The position numbers and the translations under genes are program-made. Below are positions 1 through 10,566 of a DNA stretch of 64,000 nucleotides, piece by piece. How positions within the stretch are numbered: position 1 is the first letter of the stretch; the number at the start of each line of letters is the position of its first letter. Source of the stretch: Paracyclopina nana (lineage: Eukaryota > Arthropoda > Copepoda > Cyclopoida > Cyclopettidae); NCBI GenBank assembly GCA_019096065.1, contig JAGUCH010000007.1, positions 456,501-520,500 on the forward strand, in the 5' to 3' direction. The notes beneath the pieces are model-generated. The model was not told the DNA's origin, ran no database searches, and saw nothing but the letters and a program-made list of their open reading frames with translations.

Positions 1-410
1 TTTTTTTGGCACCACTTATCCTTCTTATCGTGGCACACTATTTTTGTCAATTTGCTGCTCATTTATCGGACTAGCTCTAGTGAAAAAGGGAAAAGTTGGC
101 AAAAACAACGACTTTTTTAAAGCCTGCAGAATAGAATTTAATGAATGACAACTACTGCAGATTATGCAGTACAAATGAGGGTTCATTTAAGGGAAGTTAT
201 TAATATATTATTGATTTGGTTACGTAATCAAGAATTTAGTTGGCCTGAAAATGCATTCTCGATATTTCCAATAGATTTTAAATTGTGTACTTCTTCTTTC
301 TCAAATATTTGTCATTTCGAGTCACGTTAATTTTGGTGTCAGCCTGCAAAACGTGCTCTGGATGAATGAACAGGAAAGGCCAGGTTTTTTGGCCACCTTT
401 GACAGATAAG
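1..410. other. AT-rich flank, no gene seen
   Basis: No supported coding region or RNA gene is visible here. The short open frames have no family resemblance. The stretch leads directly into the first copy of the tandem duplication that starts near 411. Confidence 0.5.
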
Positions 411-1312
411 AAAAAAACTGCTGCTACACAGGTAAACGTCAGGGTTAGGCTCTCTCCCAGCACCTCACTGTAAAGATGATTACATAGCAAATTTTTGCAT
501 CACATTGTGACAGCCAAAGACAATTACGAAGATGCTGATTAAAACATCATGTGTGTTCCTTGGGCTGTTTTTTATTGCTGTAGCCGAAAAGGACAAGTGT
601 GTGCATTGGCATGATTGGTACGTGGATCCGGATGGAACCTCCATTGTGTATGGCGAAACTGCATCTCCTCACGATGGCATTGGCAAACAGCTGAGCATGT
701 ATGCGTTTCTGTGGCAGCTTCGCAGAAACTACAACGTCGACGTGTTCATCAGCAAAGTCACCCATGACACATTGGCCAGAGTGTTCACCCAGCAAACTTT
801 GTCAGATCTCCCCATATTGGAGGAGTTCTTTAGCAATCCTCACCAAATCAAGTTCGAGTACTAAAAATTTGCTGCTGCACAGCTAAACGTCAGGGTTAGG
901 CTCTCTCCCAGCACCTCACTGTAAAGATGATTACATAGCAAATTTTTGCATCACATTGTGACAGCCAAAGAAAATTACAAAGATGCTGATTAAAACATCA
1001 TGTGTGTTCCTTGGGCTGTTTTTCATTGCTGTAGCCGAAAAGGACAAGTGTGTGCATTGGCATGATCGCTACGTGGATCCGGATGGACCCTCCATTGTGT
1101 ATGGTGAAACTGCATCGCCTCACGATGGCATTGGCAAACAGCTAAGCATGTATGCATTTCTGTGGCAGCTTCGCAGAAACTACAACGTCGATGTCTTCAT
1201 CAGCAAAGTCACCCATGACACATTGGCCAGAGTGTTCACCCAGCAAACTTTGTCAGATCTCCCCATATTGGAGGAGTACTTTTGCAATCCTCACCAAATC
1301 AAGTTCGAGTAC
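411..1312 (+). repeat. Tandem duplication, two 451-base units
   Basis: Positions 411-861 and 862-1312 are direct copies at a constant offset of 451 bases (for example CAGGGTTAGG at 440 and 891, the ATG at 532 and 983). The unit carries the 5' flank, the start codon and about 110 codons of the fucosyltransferase first exon. The copies differ at only a few positions, so the event is recent or the copies are being homogenised. The junction falls right after the TAC codon ending at 861, which puts copy 1 into an immediate TAA. Confidence 0.93.
532..864 (+). pseudogene. Truncated copy of fucosyltransferase exon 1
   Basis: This 110-codon frame nearly repeats the first two-thirds of the exon at 983-1470. 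It shares the hydrophobic N-terminus (MLIKTSCVFLGLFFIAVAE) and the GIGKQLSMYAF motif typical of the GT11 N-terminal half. A few residues differ from the intact copy (W for R after HD, T for P after DG, FFS for YFC near the end). The frame ends at a TAA created by the duplication junction, and no donor site precedes it, so it lacks the second half of the enzyme. It is best read as a broken duplicate. It could still supply an alternative promoter or upstream reading frame for the intact gene, because its 5' flank was duplicated with it. Confidence 0.8.
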
Positions 1313-2908
1313 TTCACCGGACCTTTCGAGGCTCTTGCGAGCAAAAAGGAGTACCGAGTGGGCAGAAGTCTTTGGCTTTGGCCAAGCACCGAACTATTGG
1401 TGTCACTGAGCAAGAACACGGGCAAAGTTGTCTCCGGGGATGACTATGACACCAAGTTTCGAGGATACAAGTAAGACATATCTTGTTTCAATTAGCCATA
1501 ATTGGCCTCTCTATATGTACTACTATGTACATATAGAGTTTAAAGGCACCGTTCATCTTCTTTATAATTGCAACTTGATGCATTATCTACATTTTTAAAT
1601 GTAATAATAATAATAATAAGATAATAATATTAAAATATTTTCATATTGAATTTTGAAACATAATAGCTTATTAATGAGGCTTGCACACATCAACTGTGGA
1701 AATTGTTTTCAGCTGATTTGCCTGAAAATCTACCTGTAAAAAGAGGATTTTTTTATGATTGATTCTTCATAATTAAGTATATGAACGCTGCTGCACATAG
1801 TCATGTTTTCCATGTAACTAAGCTGGAATTGAGTTGATTTTTTTGGGTGCTGGTAATAAGGTCGATTTTCATATAGTATTTAAGTCCGAATCACCTCTGA
1901 ACTTGTGTACGAAAAGGTACAAAAAGCTACACATTGTCATGCACCGTCATATTTTCAATATTTAACCCATTTTCAAGCATCCCAGCTTTTTATCATATCT
2001 TTAAGATATTTAAGAAAATAAAAATGTTTACTTTGCTGAATTTCAAATGAAAAAAATTACTTATTTATTCAAAAAGGTCGATAAATATATAGTCGATCTT
2101 ATGAATCAAATCATACCAATTGATATCTTATTTGCCCTAGATACATAAAAGCTGCAGTATTTTTATTGAATTTTCCTGCAGACCAGATGATCACACGGAC
2201 ATGGCCCACCACAAGCTGAAGAACGACTACCACAAATGGATGAAGCGCACGCTGCACTTCCATCCCAGTTTGTTGGATCGAGTGGAGGAGACGTTGGACA
2301 CGATAGCTCGGAAAATGGACATGAAGGCCTCTTCCCAGGTGACCTTTGTGGGCATTCACAACCGGCGGAGCAAGGAGAGTCTGGACCACTTTCGAAAGTA
2401 TGAGGGGAAGAAGCCTCTGAAGAAGTCCTACTTCTACGATGCCATGGAGGAAATGCGAGAAAGTTACCCGCACCTCGCCTTCCTCTTCGTCTCGGACGAC
2501 ATGAAATGGGCCAGGGCCAACATCAAGGACCGGCAAAACGACCTCTACTTCGTCGGCCTCGGGGGAGGCCAGCTGGAGGACAACGATGCCTTCGACTTCG
2601 CCTTGCTCTGCCATTGCAACCATAGCATCATCACACGTGGCGCATTTTCCTACTGGGTGGCTCAGTGGACAGGTGGGGAGTACCACACCGAGTACGGATC
2701 CTTGGTGCCAAATGAGGTGAATGACGTCATCTCCGAGGAGGCTGCCATCGTTCGCAAAAGGGAGAAGAACTCCGGAAGCCAAGAGTCCTTTTTGTACGCG
2801 TCCGAATCCGGAGACGTGGACGGACTTTTGTTTCCGGATCTCAAATTGGAGGGCAGTGAGGCTTCCAAAAGCGAAGATGATGCATCATCATCATCGTGGT
2901 TTTGGTAA
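983..2908 (+). CDS. GT11 alpha-1,2-fucosyltransferase-like protein
   Basis: Two exons, 983-1470 and 2182-2908, joined by a GTAAGA donor and a CTGCAG acceptor, give 404 residues. Family GT11 enzymes move fucose from GDP-fucose to the 2-position of terminal galactose in the Golgi. Seen here: an N-terminal hydrophobic anchor (about residues 3-18), GIGKQLSMYAF (the GxxGNQxxxYA block), VGIHNRRSKES (equivalent of the HxRRGDY donor-binding motif), FLFVSDDMKWARANI, and CNHSIITRGAFSYWVAQWTGG-type sequence matching the family C-terminal block. The Gly-Asp of HxRRGD is replaced by Ser-Lys, so activity should not be assumed. An acidic, serine-rich tail (about 60 residues) follows the fold. The gene sits directly after a tandem partial copy of its own first exon. 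The family is patchy in arthropods. Confidence 0.85.
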
Positions 2909-3807
2909 CGATATGACTTTACTACATATCATGGTCATGTGTACGTTGTTGGATTTTTGTTTAATGCAGGCGCGACTCAAAATTATTGTTATTACATGGT
3001 AGTAATAATTATCAGTTTTATATTTTGCAAATCTTCAAGTTGTTCTCTCGATGAACTGGATTTCTTCATGTTTTCCGTTTTTACACAGCATAATAATCAT
3101 CCTTTTACTTGGCAATCTTCGTATATATATAGTAGTATAATTTTTTGGATAGTACTATACATATTAAAGTCATCATGATGAGCTGCTCTTTTTCAATTAT
3201 AACTCGTACACATTTGTCCATTACAATTGTTGATAAATCAACATAATTAGTGTGATATCAATCAGCAGCAGTGATAATCAAGGGGAAAGAAGGCGTCTCT
3301 CTCCAGCTCTGAGATGTTCAAAATGAACCACCAAAAATTTTTTTCGAGTAGAAAAACTGATTGGGGGGATGGCAGCTGCAAAAAGAGTCGGCGGACGGTG
3401 GCGTTTTTGAAAAATCTTTTGTTGTTACACATATTGTAGAATAATTATGGGGATTATGTCTTCTTCATATTCGGGTGGTTATTTTTTGTGCGCGCGGCAA
3501 CTTTATTGTAAAGAGATCGTAGCTAGAGTTGGCATTCAAATCGAGATGATGAAACTTAATTGCTGATGATGGTCATACGTTCTCGGATCATGGAGGGATC
3601 ATGATATCATAATAATAGCATAAATATTACAACCTTGCCCCTGCCAGTGGTTCGTAGAGTTGTTGATGATGATGATGATCCTGATGCAGCAGGGCAGACT
3701 GGTTATTGCCCTGGTTACACTACGGAGTGTCATATGGAACATACGCGTATATTATTTCACTATGTGTCCTCCACACTTGCATGGTCGCACAAAAGGTAGT
3801 TCAATTA
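2909..3807. other. Intergenic, AT-rich, nothing recognised
   Basis: Open frames here are short and low complexity. A short GAT-type trinucleotide run lies near 3665-3680. No RNA gene or element was recognised between the fucosyltransferase stop and the minus-strand UPF0047 gene. Confidence 0.4.
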
Positions 3808-4629
3808 TTAGCTGCTAGTTGAGGCTATGGGCGAGTTGGGCGATAATGGAGTCCTATCTGGGTCCCGGAGGGCACCATTCACCGTCACGAGGATCTTTCG
3901 GGATCCCGCACGGTCGCGATGCTCACACAGCCAAACGCCTTGCCAGGTCCCCAAGTTTAGCTTGCCGTCGGACACTGGCACTGTTAAATTCGAACCGAGG
4001 AAGCACGCCTTCACATGAGCGGGCTGAAAATTAATTAGGGAAATGCATCTCATAATAATCATATCTCAATCTAAAGTCGGGCAGGGTCAACCCAAGGATA
4101 ATAAACTATGCGCAGCGCCCTCTACAAATATTGTGCTGCTATGCAGAAGAAAAGTCTGCGAAAATTATAGGTGGCGCTGCTGCACTGTTTGACTAAACAG
4201 CAGGGTGACCCAGCCCGACTGAAAATGAGTACCATGTCGTCAGGTCCTTCACAGGAGTGCCGAAATGGCACGTCCTCTGGCACAATTCGGTTGAGCATCA
4301 TTTCCATGTCGTCCCTCACGTCGGGGTCCCAGTTCTCGTTGATGGCGAGGCTGGCCGAGGTGTGGAGCAGTTGGATGTGCATGAGGCCAACTGCGAACTG
4401 CGACAACTCCGGCAGCTGCAATGCAATATTCATATGTATACGTAGGACATCAAATGGATGTATATGCAGTATGTACTACCTGTCTGAGGATCTCCTCTGT
4501 GACAAGGTGCACACCGCGATGCTGCGGCCTCAGGTGAATTTTCCTCTGCAGCCAGGCCGGCTGGCCGACAATGAGGCCATGGCCGAGGCCGGAGCCCGAA
4601 CCTTTGGAGTGGTTGGCCGAACAGGCCAT
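3808..4629 (-). CDS. UPF0047 / YjbQ family protein
   Basis: Three exons on the minus strand, 4629-4480, 4415-4233 and 4023-3808, all phase 0, give 182 residues. UPF0047 (YjbQ) proteins are small enzymes; bacterial members have been linked to thiamine phosphate synthase activity, but the animal role is not known to me. The family core is complete: WLQRKIHLRPQHRGVHLVTEE, then HTSASLAINENWDPDVRDDM, then HSCEGPDDM, then PAHVKACFLG and GTWQGVWLCEHRDR, which holds the conserved His/Glu/Asp cluster. The start at 4629 is the ATG nearest the fold. The frame stays open to about 4776 without another ATG, so an upstream exon could add to the N-terminus. A Ser/Pro tail of about 15 residues follows the fold. 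Confidence 0.88.
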
Positions 4630-4776
4630 GCTTCTTTGCTGCTGCGGCCGCGGCCGTCGGCTTCTGCAGCCTTCCTCGTCCAGCTCTGCTTCTTCGTCCC
4701 TCTTCTGCCTGACCTCGACCTCGACCTTGCTTCTGTGGCAAATCGTGGGATGATGAGAGTTCACCGCCGCCGCCAC

Positions 4777-7700
4777 CCATCAACTGCAAAATATCATGTA
4801 TATATCATCAAATGATGGCCGCGGAACAATAAGGCATTTCAAATTGAATATGGCACGGAAAACAAAGGCCACAGCTTGTACAATAAGGAAAGGCCTCTTG
4901 CATAATTTAGCAATTTATGGGAATCTGCAACTTTTCAGTCAATTCTTCTTTGCTGCCATCATATTGTGATGAGACCAAAGCAGCATAAAGTCCGATATTT
5001 CAGGCCTTGATCCGCATTTGAAAAAAGCAATGGAGAGTGAGGAGCATGCTGGAGTACATCCAATTTTCTCGAGGTAAGGTGCACTACAGTAATTGCTTTT
5101 CAATCGTTGCAACTCCGGCCTGATTACTACATTCTAGGTTGAATAGCAATAAGAATATAATAAATCTTCTAACGAAAGTGCGCAAATGGTAATTTCGCAC
5201 ACAAACTTTCAACTGTACACACAACTTAGTCAGCATGCGGTATTTATGTGTGTGTGTCACGGTGAGGCCTTGCCACTCTGGCCATTCTATGAGTGTCTAT
5301 GAGGTTCATGCCAGATTTGCCCCCACCGTGCCATAGTACATAGCAGCAGTAGGACAGTGAAAGCTGCTGCTACTTCCATGGCTACTGCAGCAACACACAG
5401 AAAAATTTTGCACTCCACTAAATTGTGCCGCAATGTGGTGGTGAATGTTCCATCATCATCATTATGTACAGCAACAACTACTACATACTGCAACAGGGAA
5501 GAAGTTTTCAAAATGGCAATAATGCTGAAATCATTTACCTTTCCAAGGAGCTTGAATCCTCAAGTGGTCGTTGTTGTTTCACTTTTGAGCCTCAAATGAT
5601 GATTTCTCTTGCTGCGGCCTCCAGATGAGGCCGGCATAGCTAGCTGTCACACTCTGGAAGAAAAGGATGCTGAGGATGATGCACCAAAAACCGATCTCAG
5701 CCAGGATCCAATGAGGTCATAGTTTTGCTTCAACGCCTCATATCGCAACTTCTATTGCGCGGCCTGCAAGTAAAGAGCACATTCGTAAGTTCATATATAG
5801 AGCTGCTCTCTGCTCAAAAGTGCGGCCACTTCTTCTCCCATATGTAGACTACGTGTGTGTGCAAAAGAGGTGATGAAATAAATCATCCAGTTCTGCTAGT
5901 GCTGCTCCGAAAGGAGATCCCCTTGAGCTTTTCGAGGCCGAGCAGACCCACAAACCACGCGTTTGACCAGCTCATAAAATAGTCCTACTCACTGCAGTAT
6001 TCATCCTCGAGATGATTGGGAGGCCGCCAATGTGAGCAGCAGCCTCCGTCAAAACGCGGATTTCCATGAGGTTGTAGTTGCTCGCAGAGCCAATGCAATA
6101 TCACTACAAAGGCCACCAAAATGAAGTCTGCTGCTGTAAGTTGCTGTAAAGTCGTGCTGGTTGCTCTTGCGTAGTAGGACACATCCTCCTCTATAGTATA
6201 CTATGCAAGGAGCAGCCTCGAGGAAGCGAGCGGCCTCGAGCGAGCAGCCACCGCGCAACTACTGTACACTTTGACAGACCAAAAGTGTTTAGTATATTGC
6301 CAGACTTATTAGGAACCTCAAGCAACGACAGTCCTCCTCCACGACAACTCTGCTATTGCTACTGAGCGCCCTCATACTGGTGCCAGCCTCGAGGCCAGCA
6401 GCAGCAGCAGCAGAAGAAAGCCTCTTAAAGCTTGCATCGGCCTTTCTCTCCTCCGCGTCTCCTCTCCTGCAGCAGCAGCAGCAGCTTTCCCGAAGAAGCC
6501 TTGCAACATCGTACAATATTCCAAGCTATGCTCATCTCATGTTTACTTCCAACAGCGGAGCCTCGCGCTCAGCAAATTGCGACTCTGGCGCCAGACCGAA
6601 CGGGCGTAGGTTTTTCCCGCTAGAGGGAGCTGCGGCGGCCTTGGGGCGCTTGTCAGCCCCTCTGCCAAGGGATTATTGATGCACGCAGCCTTTAAGGCTC
6701 GCGCTGTAGTGCAGTGGAGGAAGCAGCCTCTCTCCTTTGGAATTTGGCGGCGGTAACAGCGGGCGAGGGCTGAGAGAGGCGCACTCGAGTAGATTCTCTG
6801 AGCTGCAGCATATACTATACAGTCTGTTTCAGAGATTTCTACGCACTTTGAAATCAAAAGTTTGAGTTACGGATTTGATAAATGCTAGACATAATGGATA
6901 TCGTTGGAAACCTTGAAACTCTGGTCTTCTTTTTTATTAATATCACTTTTGATAAAAATTAATTAAGATTTGGATTAAAAGCCTAAAATAAAAAAGCACT
7001 CAAAAATGGCACCCATTTTTTTGATGGCAATGCACACATTTCAAAATGGTCAAAATTGCGAATTTTGACATTGTTTTTTTTTCGATAAAGGATTAATTGT
7101 TCTTCTCAGCATTAAAATACTAATGGTTCATCAGTGATTTTGATTTTATTATGAAAATGCTTGATTTTAGCTGCATTCAGTAGGTGAAAAATTGCACTTT
7201 TGCTCTAAAAAAGTTGCCACGGAAAAATTTAATTTTCTTATCTTTTTTACTTTTATTTTGGGATTTTCACTGCTACAAAATAGATGGCAAAAGATTCAAG
7301 CTTTCCAATGATATCCATTTTGTACCGCATTTCTCAAATCCGCAACACAAACTTTTGATTTCAAAGTGCGTAGAATTCTCTGAAACAGGCTGTATATATA
7401 TACGTGGGAGAGTGGTGGAATTGGGACCCACTTAACGGCGTAAGGATGCATGATGCTTACCAAGGCTGCCGTGCGAGGGCCTCGAGATGAACGTCGGCGC
7501 AAGTCTACAAAGGCTGTCGTCGTCGTCCCGGGAAAGGCCAGCCAGCTCCCGAGGCACTTTTGTTGCCACTACTACTACAGTAGCACCAAAAGGAGCTGGA
7601 ATAGGGAGGACTCGGCCGTCAGTGACGTCGTACTCGCGGCCGCAAATGCAAAAGCATGCATGCATGCATGCAAGATGGAGAGAGCCAACAACGGGCCAAT

Positions 7701-8237
7701 TTCTTCTTCCCCGAGAAGAATGGAGTTGTTGTTCCACCAATGTACTGCTGCTCTCTATTGCGGCAACCCGGAGGAGCTCCAAACTGAGGAGGACCGGAGA
7801 GAGGTTGCGCGAATTCACCTGAAAAAAATAATGAGGGCTCATTGCCCTATGTTACTGCGCAAATAATGCCACGGCAATTCATCAGCGAGCGCGTTTCTCA
7901 TTTCCACTTTTTTCAAAGCCGATGCTTAACGGCTTCAGCCGAGCCAAGCGGAAAAATCACTCACCATTCCAAAAGGAGTCCGAGATGTGCGGAACAATTT
8001 CTCTTTTTCATTCTTGAAATGATTAGCCTATAATTAAAACATTAAGGCGATTTTGTGATGAAGGTTTCCACTTATTTGTTTTCAGTTTTAACCTCGCTCA
8101 CTTTCGCGACTTTTTGTTTTTTAGTCTTTTATTTTTAGCGAATTTGAATTTTCGCGCGCTTTCTTCTCTTTTTCGTAGACTTCAAATTTGTTTACGTTTC
8201 CAACTTCCTTTTCCCGTAAAATTTACTAGAAGACAAA
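4777..8237. other. Gene-poor intergenic region with one inverted-repeat element
   Basis: No convincing gene was found in this 3.5 kb between UPF0047 and RPL37A. It has CAG/GCA and GAGGCC-rich low complexity (about 5,340-6,500), an 8-mer run of ATGC near 7,655-7,670 and a 573-base inverted-repeat element at 6820-7392. Several Ala/Leu/Gln-rich frames (for example 6291-6679) look like low-complexity artefacts; see the rejected list. Confidence 0.45.
6820..7392. mobile_element. Miniature inverted-repeat element, about 573 bases
   Basis: The left arm (6820 to about 6915) and the right arm (about 7295-7392) are inverted copies of nearly 95 bases. Both begin CAG(T/G)CTGTTTCAGAGA at the outer ends and contain CTACGCACTTTGAAATCAAA. 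Each end is flanked by TA (6818-6819 and 7393-7394), the target duplication expected of Tc1/mariner-type transposition. There is no transposase frame inside, so this would be a non-autonomous element. The arms differ by roughly 15 percent, which indicates some age. Confidence 0.82.
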
Positions 8238-8741
8238 ATGGTGAGTAGAAATATCCCCGCAAATCCTTTGATTTCATGGCCATCTTGGCCTCAGCGCGGC
8301 CTAATTCGACTCGAAAATTCTCCCAAGAACTCCCAGTGTCATTCGGAGTCCTCAAGTTCGTCATCACTGTAACTTAAAGCGGTTTGTTGACATTTTTCAG
8401 GCCAAGCGCACCAAGAAGGTCGGAGTTGTCGGAAAGTACGGAACCCGTTATGGTGCTTCCCTCCGTAAGACCGTCAAGAAGATGGAGATCACTCAGCACT
8501 CCAAGTACATCTGCACATTCTGCGGCAAGGTAAGTGACATAGTGCCAATTTCTCCGGCTCAAGAGTCTGATTGTCACGCCATTTTCAGGAGAACATGAAG
8601 CGTCAAGCTGTGGGTATTTGGAAGTGTGGCACCAAGAACTGCCGCGTGGTCGTCGCCGGTGGAGCCTGGACCTATTCCACCACCGCCGCTGCCTCCATCA
8701 GATCCGCCATCAGGCGATTGAGGGAAATGAAGGACTTGTAA
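8238..8741 (+). CDS. RpL37A: 60S ribosomal protein L37a
   Basis: Exon 1 carries only the ATG (8238-8240), followed by a GTGAGT donor; exons 2 (8401-8529) and 3 (8589-8741) complete 94 residues, against 92 in human. This is a zinc-binding protein of the large ribosomal subunit. [20 protein letters not shown] opens the protein. The zinc ligands are in CTFCGK and in a KCGTKNC segment (CxxC near residues 39-42 and a second pair near 57-62), then [12 protein letters not shown] and the Arg/Lys-rich end. Splitting the start codon from the rest of the frame by an intron is common in ribosomal protein genes. The CT-rich stretch upstream (about 8,160-8,225) is consistent with a 5' TOP transcript. The last exon converges on the protease gene with only 83 bases between the two stop codons. 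Confidence 0.98.
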
Positions 8742-8775
8742 ATCGAGCCTTTCATTTGGTGTGCGCGCGCGTCTG

Positions 8776-8781
8776 AATAAA
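8776..8781 (+). terminator. Polyadenylation signal of RpL37A
   Basis: AATAAA lies 35 bases after the RpL37A stop codon. Confidence 0.8.
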
Positions 8782-8813
8782 TATGGAAACAGTGAAAAGG
8801 CCTATTCTTCGTG

Positions 8814-8819
8814 TTTATT
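8814..8819 (-). terminator. Polyadenylation signal of the minus-strand protease
   Basis: TTTATT on the plus strand reads AATAAA on the minus strand, only five bases past the protease stop codon. The 3' ends of the two convergent transcripts therefore probably overlap or abut. Confidence 0.65.
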
Positions 8820-8824
8820 TTCAA

Positions 8825-10031
8825 TCAGCCGCTCAAGATCCAGGAGCCCAAGAATCCGCTGCACACCTGCACCTGCTCAGTGATGTCGGTAATCTTGCTC
8901 AAAATCCAAAAAGTGTACCGATTGGCCCGTGTATACCCGCCTTGGATCAAGTTAAGTTGAGCAGTGTGATGTCTGGAAAGTGAGCGTTTTACTACCTGGG
9001 GAATTTTCCTTGCCGCAACTCTGGCCAAAGGACGTGATTCCGACGAGCTCCATCCTGGTCAAATCGTCCCTTTGCAGCTCTTTGGGCCGCGGTGCAAACA
9101 GTGCTCCTCCACTGTCGCCTTGACAAGCATCCGATCCTTGATGAGAACTTAATTATTGAGCGTCGTTCTGATTTTAGTCAGGTTTTGTTACCACTTTCGT
9201 AAGCGCAGATGTGCGTTTCTTGGATGGCTTTCGGGTAGAATTGGTAGGCATTTTGGCATTGTTCGTTGGACACAATGTTAAGGGTGGCCTTTTTGAGCAC
9301 GAGGCTCTGGCCTAGGCCTGCACCGACCAGGCCCCATCCTGCAACTATGGCCCTTGTGCCTGGTCCAACGTCCAAGCTTTTTCTAGGGTCGGGCAGGCAC
9401 AGTGGTCTTATGTTGGGAAACAGATCAAAATTGATCTCCTCTGTCAATATGAGAATAGCTATGTCGTTGCTGGGCAAAGTGGACGAGCTTCCGTGGTCGT
9501 ATCCTTCATGCATTGTCCACGCAAGCCTAATACTTGTCATAATAAACAATTTCAATTTTTAAGAAAAGAAAACATTACGGAGTGTTCATAATGGTTCTTC
9601 GGGTTGAGCTGGTTTCGAAGTTGGTTGACACATCATGGTCACCAAGTGTGACGCATCGAATGCTTCCATCTGAATATAGTGGCAGATTTTTTGTATTCGT
9701 TTCATTTTCGACAATATGTACCTTCAACGCAGTGAGCAGCAGTGATGACATGCTGAGTGGTGATCAAAGCTCCTCCACAAACGGGAGTTCCTCGGCATCT
9801 ATAATCTCGACTGAGGCCAACTGTCCAAGGAAATTCGTTGACAAGCGCAGTTTGCCCTCCAACGATTCTCGTTCTCATGCCAATGGTTCCGTCCAATGCT
9901 CTTTTCAACATGCTGCCATTTACCAGCCCACATTCGCATGATTTGATGGGTCTGATTGATCTTTGCCCATTGATGGAATGGCAAAAGAGGAGGACGGCGA
10001 AAAAAAGCTGAAGAAATATGCTTGCCCTCAT
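8825..10031 (-). CDS. Trypsin-like secreted serine protease
   Basis: Five exons on the minus strand (10031-9722, 9669-9579, 9532-9192, 9136-8996, 8940-8825) give 332 residues. This is a chymotrypsin-fold (S1A) protease, secreted and made as a zymogen. A signal peptide (about residues 1-22) precedes a short propeptide with a CECG motif. The activation site is R/IVGG at residue 56. The triad is visible: His in TAAHC (residue 100), Asp in NDIAIL, Ser in GDSGGA. The pocket residue six before the catalytic Ser is Asp (SDACQGDSGG), so cleavage after Arg or Lys is expected. The end resembles the usual GVYTRxxxYxxWI block, as GGYTRANRYTFWI. The closest style is the venom/midgut trypsin-like group of insects; the substrate is unknown. 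Confidence 0.93.
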
Positions 10032-10566
10032 GACTTGTCCTCCGTTGAACTGTTGAGGAACTGCGTATTTGAGAAATGAGGTTTATTGTGCCATATTTCA
10101 CGGTAATTTAGTGGCCGCGATAAATTCGTCATTTTCGCAATTTGAATTCCCCGCTTTATGTTGGGAAAAACAAAAAGTCAACCAAATCAACATTTCTAAG
10201 GTCATAGTCATAATTTTAGCGTGGCTAATATTTTTTTTTAAAAAATTAAAAACTTTGAAAAATGAAAATTCACAATCCTTAATTTCTGATGACTTACAAA
10301 AACCTAAAAAGCCACCAAAAGTAAAAGTTGTTAGAGAACATGTTAGAGCTACGAATTTAGAGTTGACTTGGAAATTCGATCCGATGGCCGTTCCGAAAAA
10401 ACCTAAACATAACGAACCCTCTTCTGGAAGAGCCACTAGAGAATCAAGTAAACAAAAAAAGTTGAAGCACGCAAATCAATTTTGGCGCTTTTTTCGACAG
10501 CCTTCGCGACCCGATGTGATTTCGCCCCAAATTCGAAATTGGTCGAGTGATGGAAACAGCTCCGAA
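10032..10566 (+). other. Open frame upstream of USP48, status unclear
   Basis: The USP48 reading frame stays open back to 10069 with no stop. The first part (about 10,069-10,370) is AT-rich and unlike the GC-rich USP48 exon, and USP48 relatives have nothing matching it. An in-frame ATG at 10384 would add 61 residues (MAVPKKPKHNEPSS...). It has a weaker start context (C at -3) than the ATG at 10567 (G at -3). This stretch may be 5' UTR and promoter, or an N-terminal extension. Confidence 0.35.

Noticed and set aside
2111..2782. Long minus-strand frame of 223 codons
   Set aside because: It is the shadow of the GC-rich fucosyltransferase exon 2 on the other strand.
4627..4776. Fifty more codons at the N-terminus of the UPF0047 gene, starting with GTG at 4776
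   Set aside because: GTG starts are not expected in animals, and an in-frame stop lies just upstream. The ATG at 4629 is preferred unless an upstream exon is found.
5590..5760. Minus-strand hydrophobic frame (WCIILSILFFQSVTASYAG) resembling a signal peptide
   Set aside because: No supported start or partner exons, and frames close quickly on both sides.
6121..6135. ATG AAG TCT GCT GCT before a GTAAGT donor, like the short first exon of a cuticle gene
   Set aside because: No in-phase second exon of a cuticle protein lies downstream.
6291..6679. Plus-strand frame with a Leu-rich start, poly-Ala, poly-Gln and an RR site, resembling a peptide precursor
   Set aside because: No start codon fits, the region is GCA/CAG low complexity, and no family resemblance was found.
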